Source of the DNA: a bacterium
GTDB lineage: Bacteria; Planctomycetota; UBA1135; UBA2386
Length of the DNA stretch: 64,000 bases
Assembly: GCA_030432695.1 (NCBI GenBank)
Contig: JAUILN010000002.1
Span: 496,001 to 560,000 of the forward strand
Reading direction: 5' to 3'
Numbering within the stretch: the first letter of the stretch is position 1; every line of letters begins with the position of its first letter. Positions 1-7,355 of this stretch are shown here, one piece after another. A model generated the notes under the pieces. It was given only the letters and a program-made list of their open reading frames with translations. It made no database searches and was not told where the DNA came from. Position numbers and translations under genes: made by a program.

Positions 1-1414
1 AGCGACCTGCCGCATCGGTGCGCGCGGCATTCGGCGCGAGGCCGCCGACGAATCCGATCTGGACGCCGTCCGCCGCCCCGCGCTGCAGCCACAGCACGTC
101 TGCTCCCACGACCGGCTCGCCCGCGGAATCGACGACCCGACCCGCGACGATCGCTTCGCGCTGCAGCCGGATCTCGATCTCGGCAGTCCGGTCGCCGAGC
201 TCCACGTCGCCGAACCACGCGGCGTGACCCGTCGACCGCACGCGCAGTTCCGCTCGCGGCGAGGTGATCGGCGCCACGTCGAGGACGACGCGGCCCTCGG
301 CATCGGTCGTCGGACAGTCCCCGAAGTCCCACGGCCCTCCCGCGGCGGGCAGGTAGGGCGGCCTGGGGTCGGTCGCCGTCCGCCGAGTCGCGGCGACCGC
401 GAGGCGCGCGCCGGCCACCGGCCTGCCCGATACGGCGTCGACGACCCGCACCCGGATCCGCGGCGGCATGCGCCCGGGCTTCCCCGGCAGGGTCAAGACG
501 ACGTCGTCGCTCGGCGCCTCCAGCACGTCGCTCGCGACGGCCCGACGCGTCGCCGGATCCACGCCTCGGATCCGCATCCGACCATGGCCCTGCCGGGTGA
601 TCCGGAACCGACCTTCGGCGTCGGTGCGGAACGACGGGAGCAGGTCGTCGGCCGAAGCCTCGTAGCGGGCCTCGAGCAGGATGCCCGGAACCGGCGCGCC
701 TTCGGCGTCCACGACGCGGCCGGAGACGTGACCGCTCCGCGTCAGCACGAGTTCCGACGGGGTGCCGGCCCGCGGCGCGGCGACCCAGGCGTCGTGGAAG
801 CCGTCTGCCGTGATCGCGAGGCGTAGCCCTGCCCAGGGCGCACCGCGAAGTCGATAGGCGCCCTGCTCGTCGCTGCGCGTCGCCGTCCAGCTCCGCTGGG
901 TGACACCGCCGAGACTCCAGGCCGGACCGACGAACGAGACCGCGCGGATCCGCGCGCCGACAACCGGCCGCCCTTCGGGGTCCCTGAGTGTCCCCGTGTG
1001 CACGGCACCTTCGGGCAACACCACGTCGCCCAGCCGCACGTGGCCGCCTCGGGCCTCGAGCAACGCCGAGCCCCGCACCTCCATCGCGAGGCGGCCGGGC
1101 GCCGCGACCAGCAGCAGCCAATCGGGCTGGACGAAGGTACGGAACTCGCCGCCGTCGTCGGCGCGGCACATCGGCCGGGCGAGCACGTCGTCGACGGTCC
1201 ACTCGAGGCTGTGCGCCGCGCGGTCGAGCGCAGAGAGGACCACCACCGCGGCACCTCCGATCGGCCGGCCCTGCAGGTCGACGATCCGACCGGAGAGTTC
1301 GATCGGGTGTGGAAGCGAGGAACGGTCGGTCTGCGCGACGGCGAGTGATGCGCACAACAGCGCGCATCCGAGCAGGTGCACGATGCGACGCATCGATCGC
1401 AACCGGCTTCGCAT
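1..1414 (-). CDS. Secreted carboxypeptidase-regulatory-like repeat protein (partial, C-terminus off left edge)
   Basis: This is a minus-strand reading frame that stays open to the left edge, so the C-terminal part is missing. The N-terminus has Arg residues and then a hydrophobic signal peptide ending in LAVAQ. After that come beta-sandwich repeats of the carboxypeptidase-regulatory-like type, each recognisable by a phrase such as GRIVDLQGRPIGGA, GTLRDPEGRPVVGARI or GRVVDAEGAPVPG. It is a paralog of the proteins at 3118, 9818, 12247 and 14670, and the phrase VVLPEGAV is shared with the 12247 protein. The start at 1414 is chosen because GAGGAG lies 6 bases upstream; an in-frame ATG at 1393 is the alternative. 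The protein is probably exported to the envelope or outside. No enzymatic motif is visible and the substrate or partner is unknown. Confidence 0.8.
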   Translation of the reverse strand, partial: MRSRLRSMRRIVHLLGCALLCASLAVAQTDRSSLPHPIELSGRIVDLQGRPIGGAAVVVLSALDRAAHSLEWTVDDVLARPMCRADDGGEFRTFVQPDWLLLVAAPGRLAMEVRGSALLEARGGHVRLGDVVLPEGAVHTGTLRDPEGRPVVGARIRAVSFVGPAWSLGGVTQRSWTATRSDEQGAYRLRGAPWAGLRLAITADGFHDAWVAAPRAGTPSELVLTRSGHVSGRVVDAEGAPVPGILLEARYEASADDLLPSFRTDAEGRFRITRQGHGRMRIRGVDPATRRAVASDVLEAPSDDVVLTLPGKPGRMPPRIRVRVVDAVSGRPVAGARLAVAATRRTATDPRPPYLPAAGGPWDFGDCPTTDAEGRVVLDVAPITSPRAELRVRSTGHAAWFGDVELGDRTAEIEIRLQREAIVAGRVVDSAGEPVVGADVLWLQRGAADGVQIGFVGGLAPNAARTDAAGR

Positions 1415-1420
1415 CGGCCA

Positions 1421-1426
1421 CTCCTC
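1421..1426 (-). promoter_or_regulatory. Ribosome binding site deciding the 1414 start
   Basis: On the minus strand this reads GAGGAG and sits 6 bases before the ATG at 1414. It favours that start over the in-frame ATG seven codons later. Confidence 0.6.
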
Positions 1427-1539
1427 TACCGCGGGCTTCCACCCCCCGACCTGCTCGATCCACATGCTCTGGATCGTAGTCCCCATCCGGACTGCGGTGC
1501 GTGTCCCGGATGGATCAGCCCGCGCCTCGGCCCACCAAG

Positions 1540-1576
1540 TCTGTCGTGGTTCGTGCCAGGCACGAACCACGACAGA
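1540..1576. repeat. 37-base palindromic element, copy A (perfect)
   Basis: Two 18-base arms (1540-1557 and 1559-1576) are perfect reverse complements around a single central A, with inner core GTGCC-A-GGCAC. It lies in the 284-base gap between the glycosyltransferase stop (1699) and the start of the first gene (1414). It is the only perfect copy of the six in the window. There is no T-run after it, so it is not a classical terminator. It may be a REP-like element or an RNA hairpin. Confidence 0.85.
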
Positions 1577-1698
1577 AACGGCGGGTCGGCGGTCGAGAAG
1601 ACCAGGAATCCGCACGCGGCTCGCCAGCGCATCACGGCAGGATCGCCGCAAGCAGGTCCGCCCTGCGCACCGCAGCCGCGACGGCTCCTGCCATCCGA

Positions 1699-2457
1699 TC
1701 AGGCGAAGCAGCCCAACGCCGACGAGTCCCGAGCCGACGCCTGGCGGTAGACACGCGCCCCCGAGAGTCCGAAGCCGAGCCCCTTGGATCGAGCGACTAC
1801 CGGCAGGTCGCCGCCTTGGTTCCGGAAGACGCGCTCCAGGGTTTCGGCGCCACCGAGCCGGAGGTAGCTGTCCTTGGCCATCGCGAAGCACGGCGGACTG
1901 CCGAAGTCGCAGCGATCGCAGACGTACAGCTCGTCGAGTGCCAGCGGAGGTTCGCTGGAGCGGCACCGCCCGAACTGCTCCAGATCCTCGGGATACCAGC
2001 GACGCGTCGGGAACTGCGGCGCCAGATGGCGGACCTGCGCCTTCCACAGCGAAGGACCGGACCTCACGGCGCGGCGCATGCACTCGAGGAAGCGAGGGTG
2101 CGGGATGCAGGCCTCGTCGAGGAACACCAGGATGTCGCCGGCCGCCGAGCGAGCCGCCTGGTCCAGAGCCTCGGCACGCGTCGTGATGCGCTTCCTCGAA
2201 CCGACAGGCAGCATGCTGATCGGGAACGGAGCGGGATCGGGAGCGAACGCCGGCCCGACGAGCGGAACGAGGATCCACTCGTGCGGCAGGATCGAGCCAC
2301 CCAGCAATCCGCGCCATTGGTTGCGCAGCAGCTGCGGACGATCGCCGCAGAGTGTGAGGACGCTGATCGAGTGCACTTCGGTGGCGTGGTCGACCGGGGA
2401 CGCGGGCGGCAGGTCGAGGACCGGAGTCGCGACGGGCGGAGCGTGCTCAAGCTTCAT
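1699..2457 (-). CDS. Glycosyltransferase family 2-like protein
   Basis: The 252-residue protein has a GT-A-type pattern. A beta-strand with ISVLTLCGD lies near residue 31. The segment TTRAEALDQAARSAAGDILVF is followed by LDEACIP at about 113-119, the position of the DxD-type metal and nucleotide-sugar site, here DEA rather than DxD. A C-terminal acceptor-side region follows (FAMAKDSYLRLGG and GGDLPVVAR near 191-223), resembling the galactosyltransferase C-terminal motif. No signal peptide or membrane segment is visible, so it is probably cytoplasmic. It overlaps the hemerythrin gene upstream by 11 bases, and GGAG sits 7 bases before its ATG, so the two are probably co-transcribed. The altered metal motif leaves activity and the sugar donor uncertain. 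Confidence 0.7.
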   Translation of the reverse strand: MKLEHAPPVATPVLDLPPASPVDHATEVHSISVLTLCGDRPQLLRNQWRGLLGGSILPHEWILVPLVGPAFAPDPAPFPISMLPVGSRKRITTRAEALDQAARSAAGDILVFLDEACIPHPRFLECMRRAVRSGPSLWKAQVRHLAPQFPTRRWYPEDLEQFGRCRSSEPPLALDELYVCDRCDFGSPPCFAMAKDSYLRLGGAETLERVFRNQGGDLPVVARSKGLGFGLSGARVYRQASARDSSALGCFA

Positions 2458-2893
2458 GGGTCAACTCCGCGTTCTTGCGCCGATCGAATTCTGCCTGCAT
2501 CGCGTCCTCGGTCTCGTCGCCCAGCACCTTGCGGGCCTTGGCGAAGACGTCCTTCTCCTCCTCGCGCATGTGGTGCTCGAGTTCGTCCCGCAACTTCTCG
2601 AAGCTGCGGATCCACTGCCCGCTCGACATGTCCATGTCGTCGAGCTTCTCGATGAGATCGTCGGCCTCCTTGTGCTCACTCACGCTGTGCCGGGTCTGCT
2701 CCTGGATGGAGGCCTCGTGCATCAGCCGCGAGTAGAACGACTGCTCCTCGGCGTTGGCATGCGCCACCGCCTCGGCCCGGAAGCGCTTCCAGAGTTCACG
2801 GCGCTCGGGAGAGTCGCCTTCCGTCTTCACGATCCGCGCGGCAAGCTCGCGCTGGATCCGGTGGTCTTCGCGAATCCGTTCGTAGATGTCCAT
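2447..2893 (-). CDS. Hemerythrin HHE-domain protein
   Basis: The 148-residue all-helical protein has the iron-ligand pattern of HHE cation-binding domains: DH at 10-11, H45 with EE49-50, H74 (EHKEAD) and HH107-108 followed by EEE. Such proteins bind a diiron centre and serve in oxygen, NO or iron handling. A longer open frame extends to 3019, but its extra N-terminus is Arg-rich and unlike the family. GAGGAA lies 7 bases before the ATG at 2893, which fixes the start. Its 3' end overlaps the glycosyltransferase gene by 11 bases. A functional link between the two products is not evident. Confidence 0.85.
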   Translation of the reverse strand: MDIYERIREDHRIQRELAARIVKTEGDSPERRELWKRFRAEAVAHANAEEQSFYSRLMHEASIQEQTRHSVSEHKEADDLIEKLDDMDMSSGQWIRSFEKLRDELEHHMREEEKDVFAKARKVLGDETEDAMQAEFDRRKNAELTHEA

Positions 2894-2900
2894 GCGTCTT

Positions 2901-2904
2901 CCTC
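2901..2904 (-). promoter_or_regulatory. Ribosome binding site deciding the hemerythrin start
   Basis: On the minus strand this reads GAGG (within GAGGAA), 7 bases before the ATG at 2893. It supports the 148-residue product over the 190-residue open frame. Confidence 0.6.
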
Positions 2905-3117
2905 GGGTGGGAGCACGGTCGATTCGCGACCGGCGCGCGCGCCTATCACCGCGCGTGCCGCACCCCTGGTAGATCGTGGCATTCCCCCTCGCGGGCCGCG
3001 GGACGCAGCACCGAGCCACCTTCCCGGTCCCGGGTTACGTCTGCGGCTCAGGTCGCCTCGGCGCGTCCCGTGCCGAGGCGCGAGGACACCGGCCGCTCGT
3101 CCGATTGCAGAACCCGG

Positions 3118-5565
3118 TCAGAATCTGAGCAGCAACTCCTGCCGGCCGTCTCGACGCTCGGCGTCCCGGACGACCCTCCCCATCAGTTCCCGTCCCGAGG
3201 GCCCGGGCGGCCGACCGAGCAGGTCAGGCTGCTCGAAGCGCTGCACCCAGCTGAACCAATACGTGCCCTCCGGCAACGCCAGCTCCAGTGCGCAGCGACC
3301 GTTCGACAGCTCGACCGGGAGGACGCCGGTCCCTCCTTCGCTTCGCACCGTCAGCTGTCCGTGCACACCATGCACGCGCCGATCGGGTGCGACGTCCAGG
3401 AGCAATCGCACCGGCTGCACCTCGCACGAGAGCACCAGCGTCTCCGCGGCATCGCGGTCGGCGGCGATCTCCATCCGCTCCTCGTAGAGCAGGATCCCGC
3501 TGCGCGGATCGTGGACCTGGAACCAGTGCCAACCGGGCACGACCTCCAGATCGAACAGGCCGCCGCCGAACGCCGGCCCGAACGACTTCGAGCCCTCGAA
3601 CTGGCTCGCCACGTCGTCGCAGTGGGTGGACACCAACAGACTGCCGATGTCGGGATGGGCGCTCTCGATGCGACCCCGCACCCGACAGCGCCGGTCCGCG
3701 CCGTGCGCAGGGAAGGCGAGCTCCGAGTCGCCGCCCTCGGGCAGCGTGCCGAGCAGATCGAAGACCATCCGGGGGACGCCCTGCCGGGAGATCCGCGCGA
3801 CGACCAGGTGGGTCGGCAGGTCGGGCAGCGCCGCGAACGTCGCCCAGCCGTCGAGATCGGTGACCGCGCTCCGGACGGGGCTCGTCCGGTATCGGCTGCC
3901 GTGGCGTTCACACAGCGCGTCGAGCTGTCCGGAATCGAAACCAGCAGTCACCAAGACCCGCGTGCCATGCAACTCGGGGGGCACCCGGACCCGCACCCGC
4001 CGTGCGCCCGCCAATGCGAGTGACCAGCGGCGTTCCGTGCCGACGCTACCGGTGATCCGCTTGGACGCCGCCAAGGGCAGGTCGGGATGCCACGCGTGCA
4101 GGTCCACTCCGCCGGGTGGCATACCGACGAGCCGACACCACCCGTCGGGACCGGTCACGACGACGTGCCGCGGAGGACTGCGAAGGTCCCCCGGTCGCGG
4201 CGCGAACTCGGGGCGGGCCCAGAAGACTCTCGCACCACCGAGCGGTCGCCCCGCGGAGTCGACGACGCAGACGCGCGCGGTCACCTCCGGCCACAGCTTC
4301 CGCTGGACGCGCTCGGAGTCGGACCCGACCCTCGCGGGATTCACGCTCGAGCGATGACCCGGCGCCTCGACCTCCAGGGGCAGGCCGTATCGCGGACTCT
4401 CCCAGGACGGCACCCACACCTTCGCGACGCCGTCCTCCCCGGTGCGCCCGGCCAACACCCTGCCTTCACGCCTCCCCCACCCGAAGCCGTAGTCCTCCCC
4501 GCCCCACCGACGGTCGCTGAGGTCCTGCCACACCTCCGCGCCAACGAACGGCTCGCCGGTCTCCGCGTGGGTGACCGTGACCTCGACCGCCCGCGGCGCG
4601 CCCTCCTCGTCGCGCAGCACCTCCGGCAGGACCAGGACTTCGTGCGCGGGATTCTCCAGGGCACCGACCTCGAGCACGCCGGACTTCCAGACGATCCCCG
4701 TGCCGCGATCGTGCCCGATCAGCCGCGCAGCGCTCTCGGCACGCTGCGTGAATCGGAACCGTCCCGCAGTGTCGACGGCGATCCAGTCGTCGGGTGGAGC
4801 GACCGCGCCGCCCGTATACGAAGCACGCAGCCACAGTTCCTCGCTGTGACCGACGCCCCCGCCATGAAGGCGACCCTCGACGATCCGCGAACGCGACAGT
4901 TCGAACGTCAGGGCCTCGCCCTCGCCGACCAGGTTCCGTCGCACGGTGAAGCTCCCCGGCGCAGAGACCTCGACATCGAGCGCGAAGCGTGGCACGCCCT
5001 CCAGCACGAAGCGGCCGTCTTTTCCCGTGGTCACCGCGCTCCAGAACCGGTGCTCGGTGGTGTGGACACGCCACCGCAGCTCGAAGCCACCACGCGCGGT
5101 GACGCGTGCGCCGTCGATCGGCTTGCCCGCCAGGTCGCGCACCATGCCGATCCGCACTCCCGCCTTCGGCAGCACCACCAGCCCGAGGTCGTGGTGATTG
5201 CGCGCCGACGAGACGTGAAGCGCCTGGACGACCACGGTGCAGCGACGCTCACCCGCGAACACCAAGGCCGCGTCGCGATCCGCGGTCATCTCGAAGGACC
5301 CGTCCTTCGCGGTACGCAGGTCGGGGGAGGCGCGCACCTCCGCGGTCGTCAGCGACCGCAACGCCGGATCGTCGAACCCGCGCGGCAGCACGCGAACCGC
5401 CACCCCCTCGAGGTCCTCGCCCGACTGCGCGACCACGTAGCCGTGGAAGCGGACCGGTGCGGATCGCGGGATCGAAGTTGTCGAAGGCTCCTGAGCGAGC
5501 AGACCTCCGGACAGCGCGAGCGAGCAACCCGCGAGACACCGACGCAGCACTCTCCCGTACAGCAT
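3118..5565 (-). CDS. Secreted carboxypeptidase-regulatory-like repeat protein
   Basis: This 815-residue protein starts with a signal peptide (hydrophobic run ending SGGLLAQ, about residues 8-25). Successive beta-sandwich repeats of the carboxypeptidase-regulatory type follow. Typical phrases are GMVRDLAGKPIDGARV near 140-155, EVTVTHAETGEPFVGAEV in the middle and CVVDSAGRPLGGARVFW near 435. The protein ends with a region shared by the paralogs and the terminal phrase RQELLLRF. It is a paralog of the proteins at 1414, 9818, 12247 and 14670. It stands alone, 224 bases downstream of no coding partner on its strand and 70 bases from the next stop. Export to the envelope is likely; no catalytic motif was found, and binding or structural roles remain open. 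Confidence 0.8.
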   Translation of the reverse strand: MLYGRVLRRCLAGCSLALSGGLLAQEPSTTSIPRSAPVRFHGYVVAQSGEDLEGVAVRVLPRGFDDPALRSLTTAEVRASPDLRTAKDGSFEMTADRDAALVFAGERRCTVVVQALHVSSARNHHDLGLVVLPKAGVRIGMVRDLAGKPIDGARVTARGGFELRWRVHTTEHRFWSAVTTGKDGRFVLEGVPRFALDVEVSAPGSFTVRRNLVGEGEALTFELSRSRIVEGRLHGGGVGHSEELWLRASYTGGAVAPPDDWIAVDTAGRFRFTQRAESAARLIGHDRGTGIVWKSGVLEVGALENPAHEVLVLPEVLRDEEGAPRAVEVTVTHAETGEPFVGAEVWQDLSDRRWGGEDYGFGWGRREGRVLAGRTGEDGVAKVWVPSWESPRYGLPLEVEAPGHRSSVNPARVGSDSERVQRKLWPEVTARVCVVDSAGRPLGGARVFWARPEFAPRPGDLRSPPRHVVVTGPDGWCRLVGMPPGGVDLHAWHPDLPLAASKRITGSVGTERRWSLALAGARRVRVRVPPELHGTRVLVTAGFDSGQLDALCERHGSRYRTSPVRSAVTDLDGWATFAALPDLPTHLVVARISRQGVPRMVFDLLGTLPEGGDSELAFPAHGADRRCRVRGRIESAHPDIGSLLVSTHCDDVASQFEGSKSFGPAFGGGLFDLEVVPGWHWFQVHDPRSGILLYEERMEIAADRDAAETLVLSCEVQPVRLLLDVAPDRRVHGVHGQLTVRSEGGTGVLPVELSNGRCALELALPEGTYWFSWVQRFEQPDLLGRPPGPSGRELMGRVVRDAERRDGRQELLLRF

Positions 5566-5635
5566 GGTGACGGGGATTAGACCCCGCCGCCGATGGTGTT
5601 ACCCCGAGCCACCTCGAGATCTTCCCTCGTCGCGC

Positions 5636-6619
5636 TCAGCTCGGATCCGGCACCCGCAGCACGCGCGCCCTGGTGGTGCCGATCGTGCCCGCGCCGATCT
5701 CGCCGCCGAAGGCCTGGACGATCATCGACACGCCAGGGACGGCGAACGGAATCGAGAAGCGCACCGACGCGCCACCAGCCGGCAGGCCGAGGTTGCCGAA
5801 GGGGCCACCGAGGCCGCTGAAGAACCAGAAGGGCTCGCCGGCGCCGGCCGGCACGTAGAGGTTCGGCAGGCCCGGCACCGGTTGGATCGTGGCGCCGAAG
5901 GGGAACACCTGACCGACCACGAACCAGGGGCGGTCGGTGAAGGCGTCGTTCGGCGAGGTCACGCGGAACTCGAGGACGTCGCCACGCTGGATCGACTCGT
6001 AGGCGTCGGCCGCCTCGATGCCGTTCACCGAGACCTCCAGGTCGATGTCGTCGCCGGAGCCGGGGAAGCGCTCGACCCAGGTGCGGAAGCCGAAGCCGAC
6101 CGTGCCCCAAGGATTCAGGCCGCCGCTGAGGTCCCGGAACCACTGCCAGCCGCCGTCGTACGGCTGACCCGCCGGATCGGCGCCCTGGCCCCAGGTGATC
6201 CGCATGTTCTGCGGGACCTGGATCAGCAAGGCGATCTGCTGCTGGGCACTCACCTCGATGCCGAGGTGCTCGACCTCGATCTGGGTGCCCAGCAGGGGCG
6301 TCGAGATCGACGAGGTCGGGAAGGTGGTCGTGCCGAGCAACGCCGACGTGTCTCCCAGCGGCGCACCGCTGGCATCGCACCGTCGGATCTCGAGCGCGAT
6401 GTCGCCATCGCCGAAGAACTGACCCAGGGCCAGCTCGATGCGGCTCAGCCTGCCAGCTACCTCACAGGTCACCACCTGGATGTAGTCGCGGTTCCAGCCC
6501 GCGTCGACCGGCATGTAGTTGCTCGAGTCCAGCAGGTGGACCTGGTCGAGATCCTGCGCCGCCAGGCTCGGGCAGGCGGCGGCGGACAGGCAGAGGAAGA
6601 GGGTCGTGTTTCGCAGCAT
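5636..6619 (-). CDS. Secreted protein of unknown function
   Basis: The 327-residue product begins MLRNTTLFLCLSAAACPSLAAQ, a clear signal peptide, and GGAG lies 7 bases before this ATG. The frame is open up to 6739, but the extra 40 residues precede the signal peptide and are not expected in the product. The mature part is rich in beta-strand sequence with few charged residues. It ends in a Gly/Pro-rich region (NLYVPAG, then GASVRFSIPF and MIVQAFGG) reminiscent of the C-terminal module found in other secreted proteins of this window, although the match is weak. It is divergent from the sigma factor gene, 118 bases away. I do not recognise a family. Confidence 0.75.
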   Translation of the reverse strand: MLRNTTLFLCLSAAACPSLAAQDLDQVHLLDSSNYMPVDAGWNRDYIQVVTCEVAGRLSRIELALGQFFGDGDIALEIRRCDASGAPLGDTSALLGTTTFPTSSISTPLLGTQIEVEHLGIEVSAQQQIALLIQVPQNMRITWGQGADPAGQPYDGGWQWFRDLSGGLNPWGTVGFGFRTWVERFPGSGDDIDLEVSVNGIEAADAYESIQRGDVLEFRVTSPNDAFTDRPWFVVGQVFPFGATIQPVPGLPNLYVPAGAGEPFWFFSGLGGPFGNLGLPAGGASVRFSIPFAVPGVSMIVQAFGGEIGAGTIGTTRARVLRVPDPS

Positions 6620-6737
6620 GGTTCGTTCTCCGTTCACGGCATGGACAGCGTTCAGAGGCCCCCACGACCGACCCGCGACGCGACCGGAACGCTTTCCGAA
6701 CAATTCCCGCGCGCCGACCCCCGCTACGCTTCGGGCC

Positions 6738-7355
6738 ATGGCCTCCTCGCCGACCGGACCCGCCGATCCGACCCCGGAGCTGCTGCGCCGGCTCGAAGAC
6801 GGCGACCCCGCGGCCGCCGACGAGCTGCTGCCGCTGGTCTACGACGAGCTGCGGAGTCGTGCTGCGGCGCAGTTCCGCAACCAGCCGGCCGACCACACCC
6901 TGCAGCCCACGGCCCTGGTCCACGAGGCCTTCGCCAAGCTGGTCGGTGGCGCGGCGGCAGCGCAGCGCGGCCCGGACGACGGCGGGGCCTGGACCGGCCG
7001 CGCGCACTTCTGCGCCGTCGCCTCGAAGGCGATGCGGCAGATCCTGGTCGACCACGCCAGACGGCGGCGGCGCCAGCAGCGCGACCGCGACGAGGACTCG
7101 AGCCTCACTGCGATTCCGGGCGACGACACGCAGGCACCCTGGGAGCTGCTCGCTCTCGACGAGGCGCTCGAGGAACTGGCGGCGCGCAGCGAGCGGCAGG
7201 CCCGCATCGTCGAGCTGAAGTTCTTCGGCGGTCTGGAGAACGGCGAGGTCGCCCGACTGCTCGGCCTGTCGACCTCGATGATCGAGAAGGAGTGGCGGCG
7301 CACCCGTGCGTGGCTGCTGCAGCGGCTGCGCGGAGGTACCGCGGATGGGGACTGA
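6738..7355 (+). CDS. ECF-type RNA polymerase sigma factor, planctomycete TIGR02999-like group
   Basis: The 205-residue protein carries a sigma-2 region (about residues 22-110) with LPLVYDELRSRAA, the group-typical DHTLQPTALVHEAF and the stretch RAHFCAVASKAMRQILVDHAR. A sigma-4 helix-turn-helix follows (about 140-195) with RIVELKFFGGLENGEVARLL and WRRTRAWL. This group is expanded in planctomycetes and usually paired with a Ser/Thr kinase. The kinase gene overlaps its 3' end by 11 bases, so the two are translationally coupled and signalling by phosphorylation is plausible. The start MASSPTGP fits the family; an open frame runs further upstream but is unlike the family. The regulon is unknown. 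Confidence 0.9.
   Translation: MASSPTGPADPTPELLRRLEDGDPAAADELLPLVYDELRSRAAAQFRNQPADHTLQPTALVHEAFAKLVGGAAAAQRGPDDGGAWTGRAHFCAVASKAMRQILVDHARRRRRQQRDRDEDSSLTAIPGDDTQAPWELLALDEALEELAARSERQARIVELKFFGGLENGEVARLLGLSTSMIEKEWRRTRAWLLQRLRGGTADGD
7332..7337 (+). promoter_or_regulatory. Ribosome binding site of the kinase gene, inside the sigma gene
   Basis: GGAGGT lies 7 bases before the ATG at 7345, within the last codons of the sigma factor gene. It decides the kinase start and points to coupled translation. Confidence 0.7.

Noticed and set aside
6686..6690. GGAAC before the sigma gene as an ECF -35 element
   Set aside because: No matching -10 at the expected spacing; a five-base motif is not enough in this composition.
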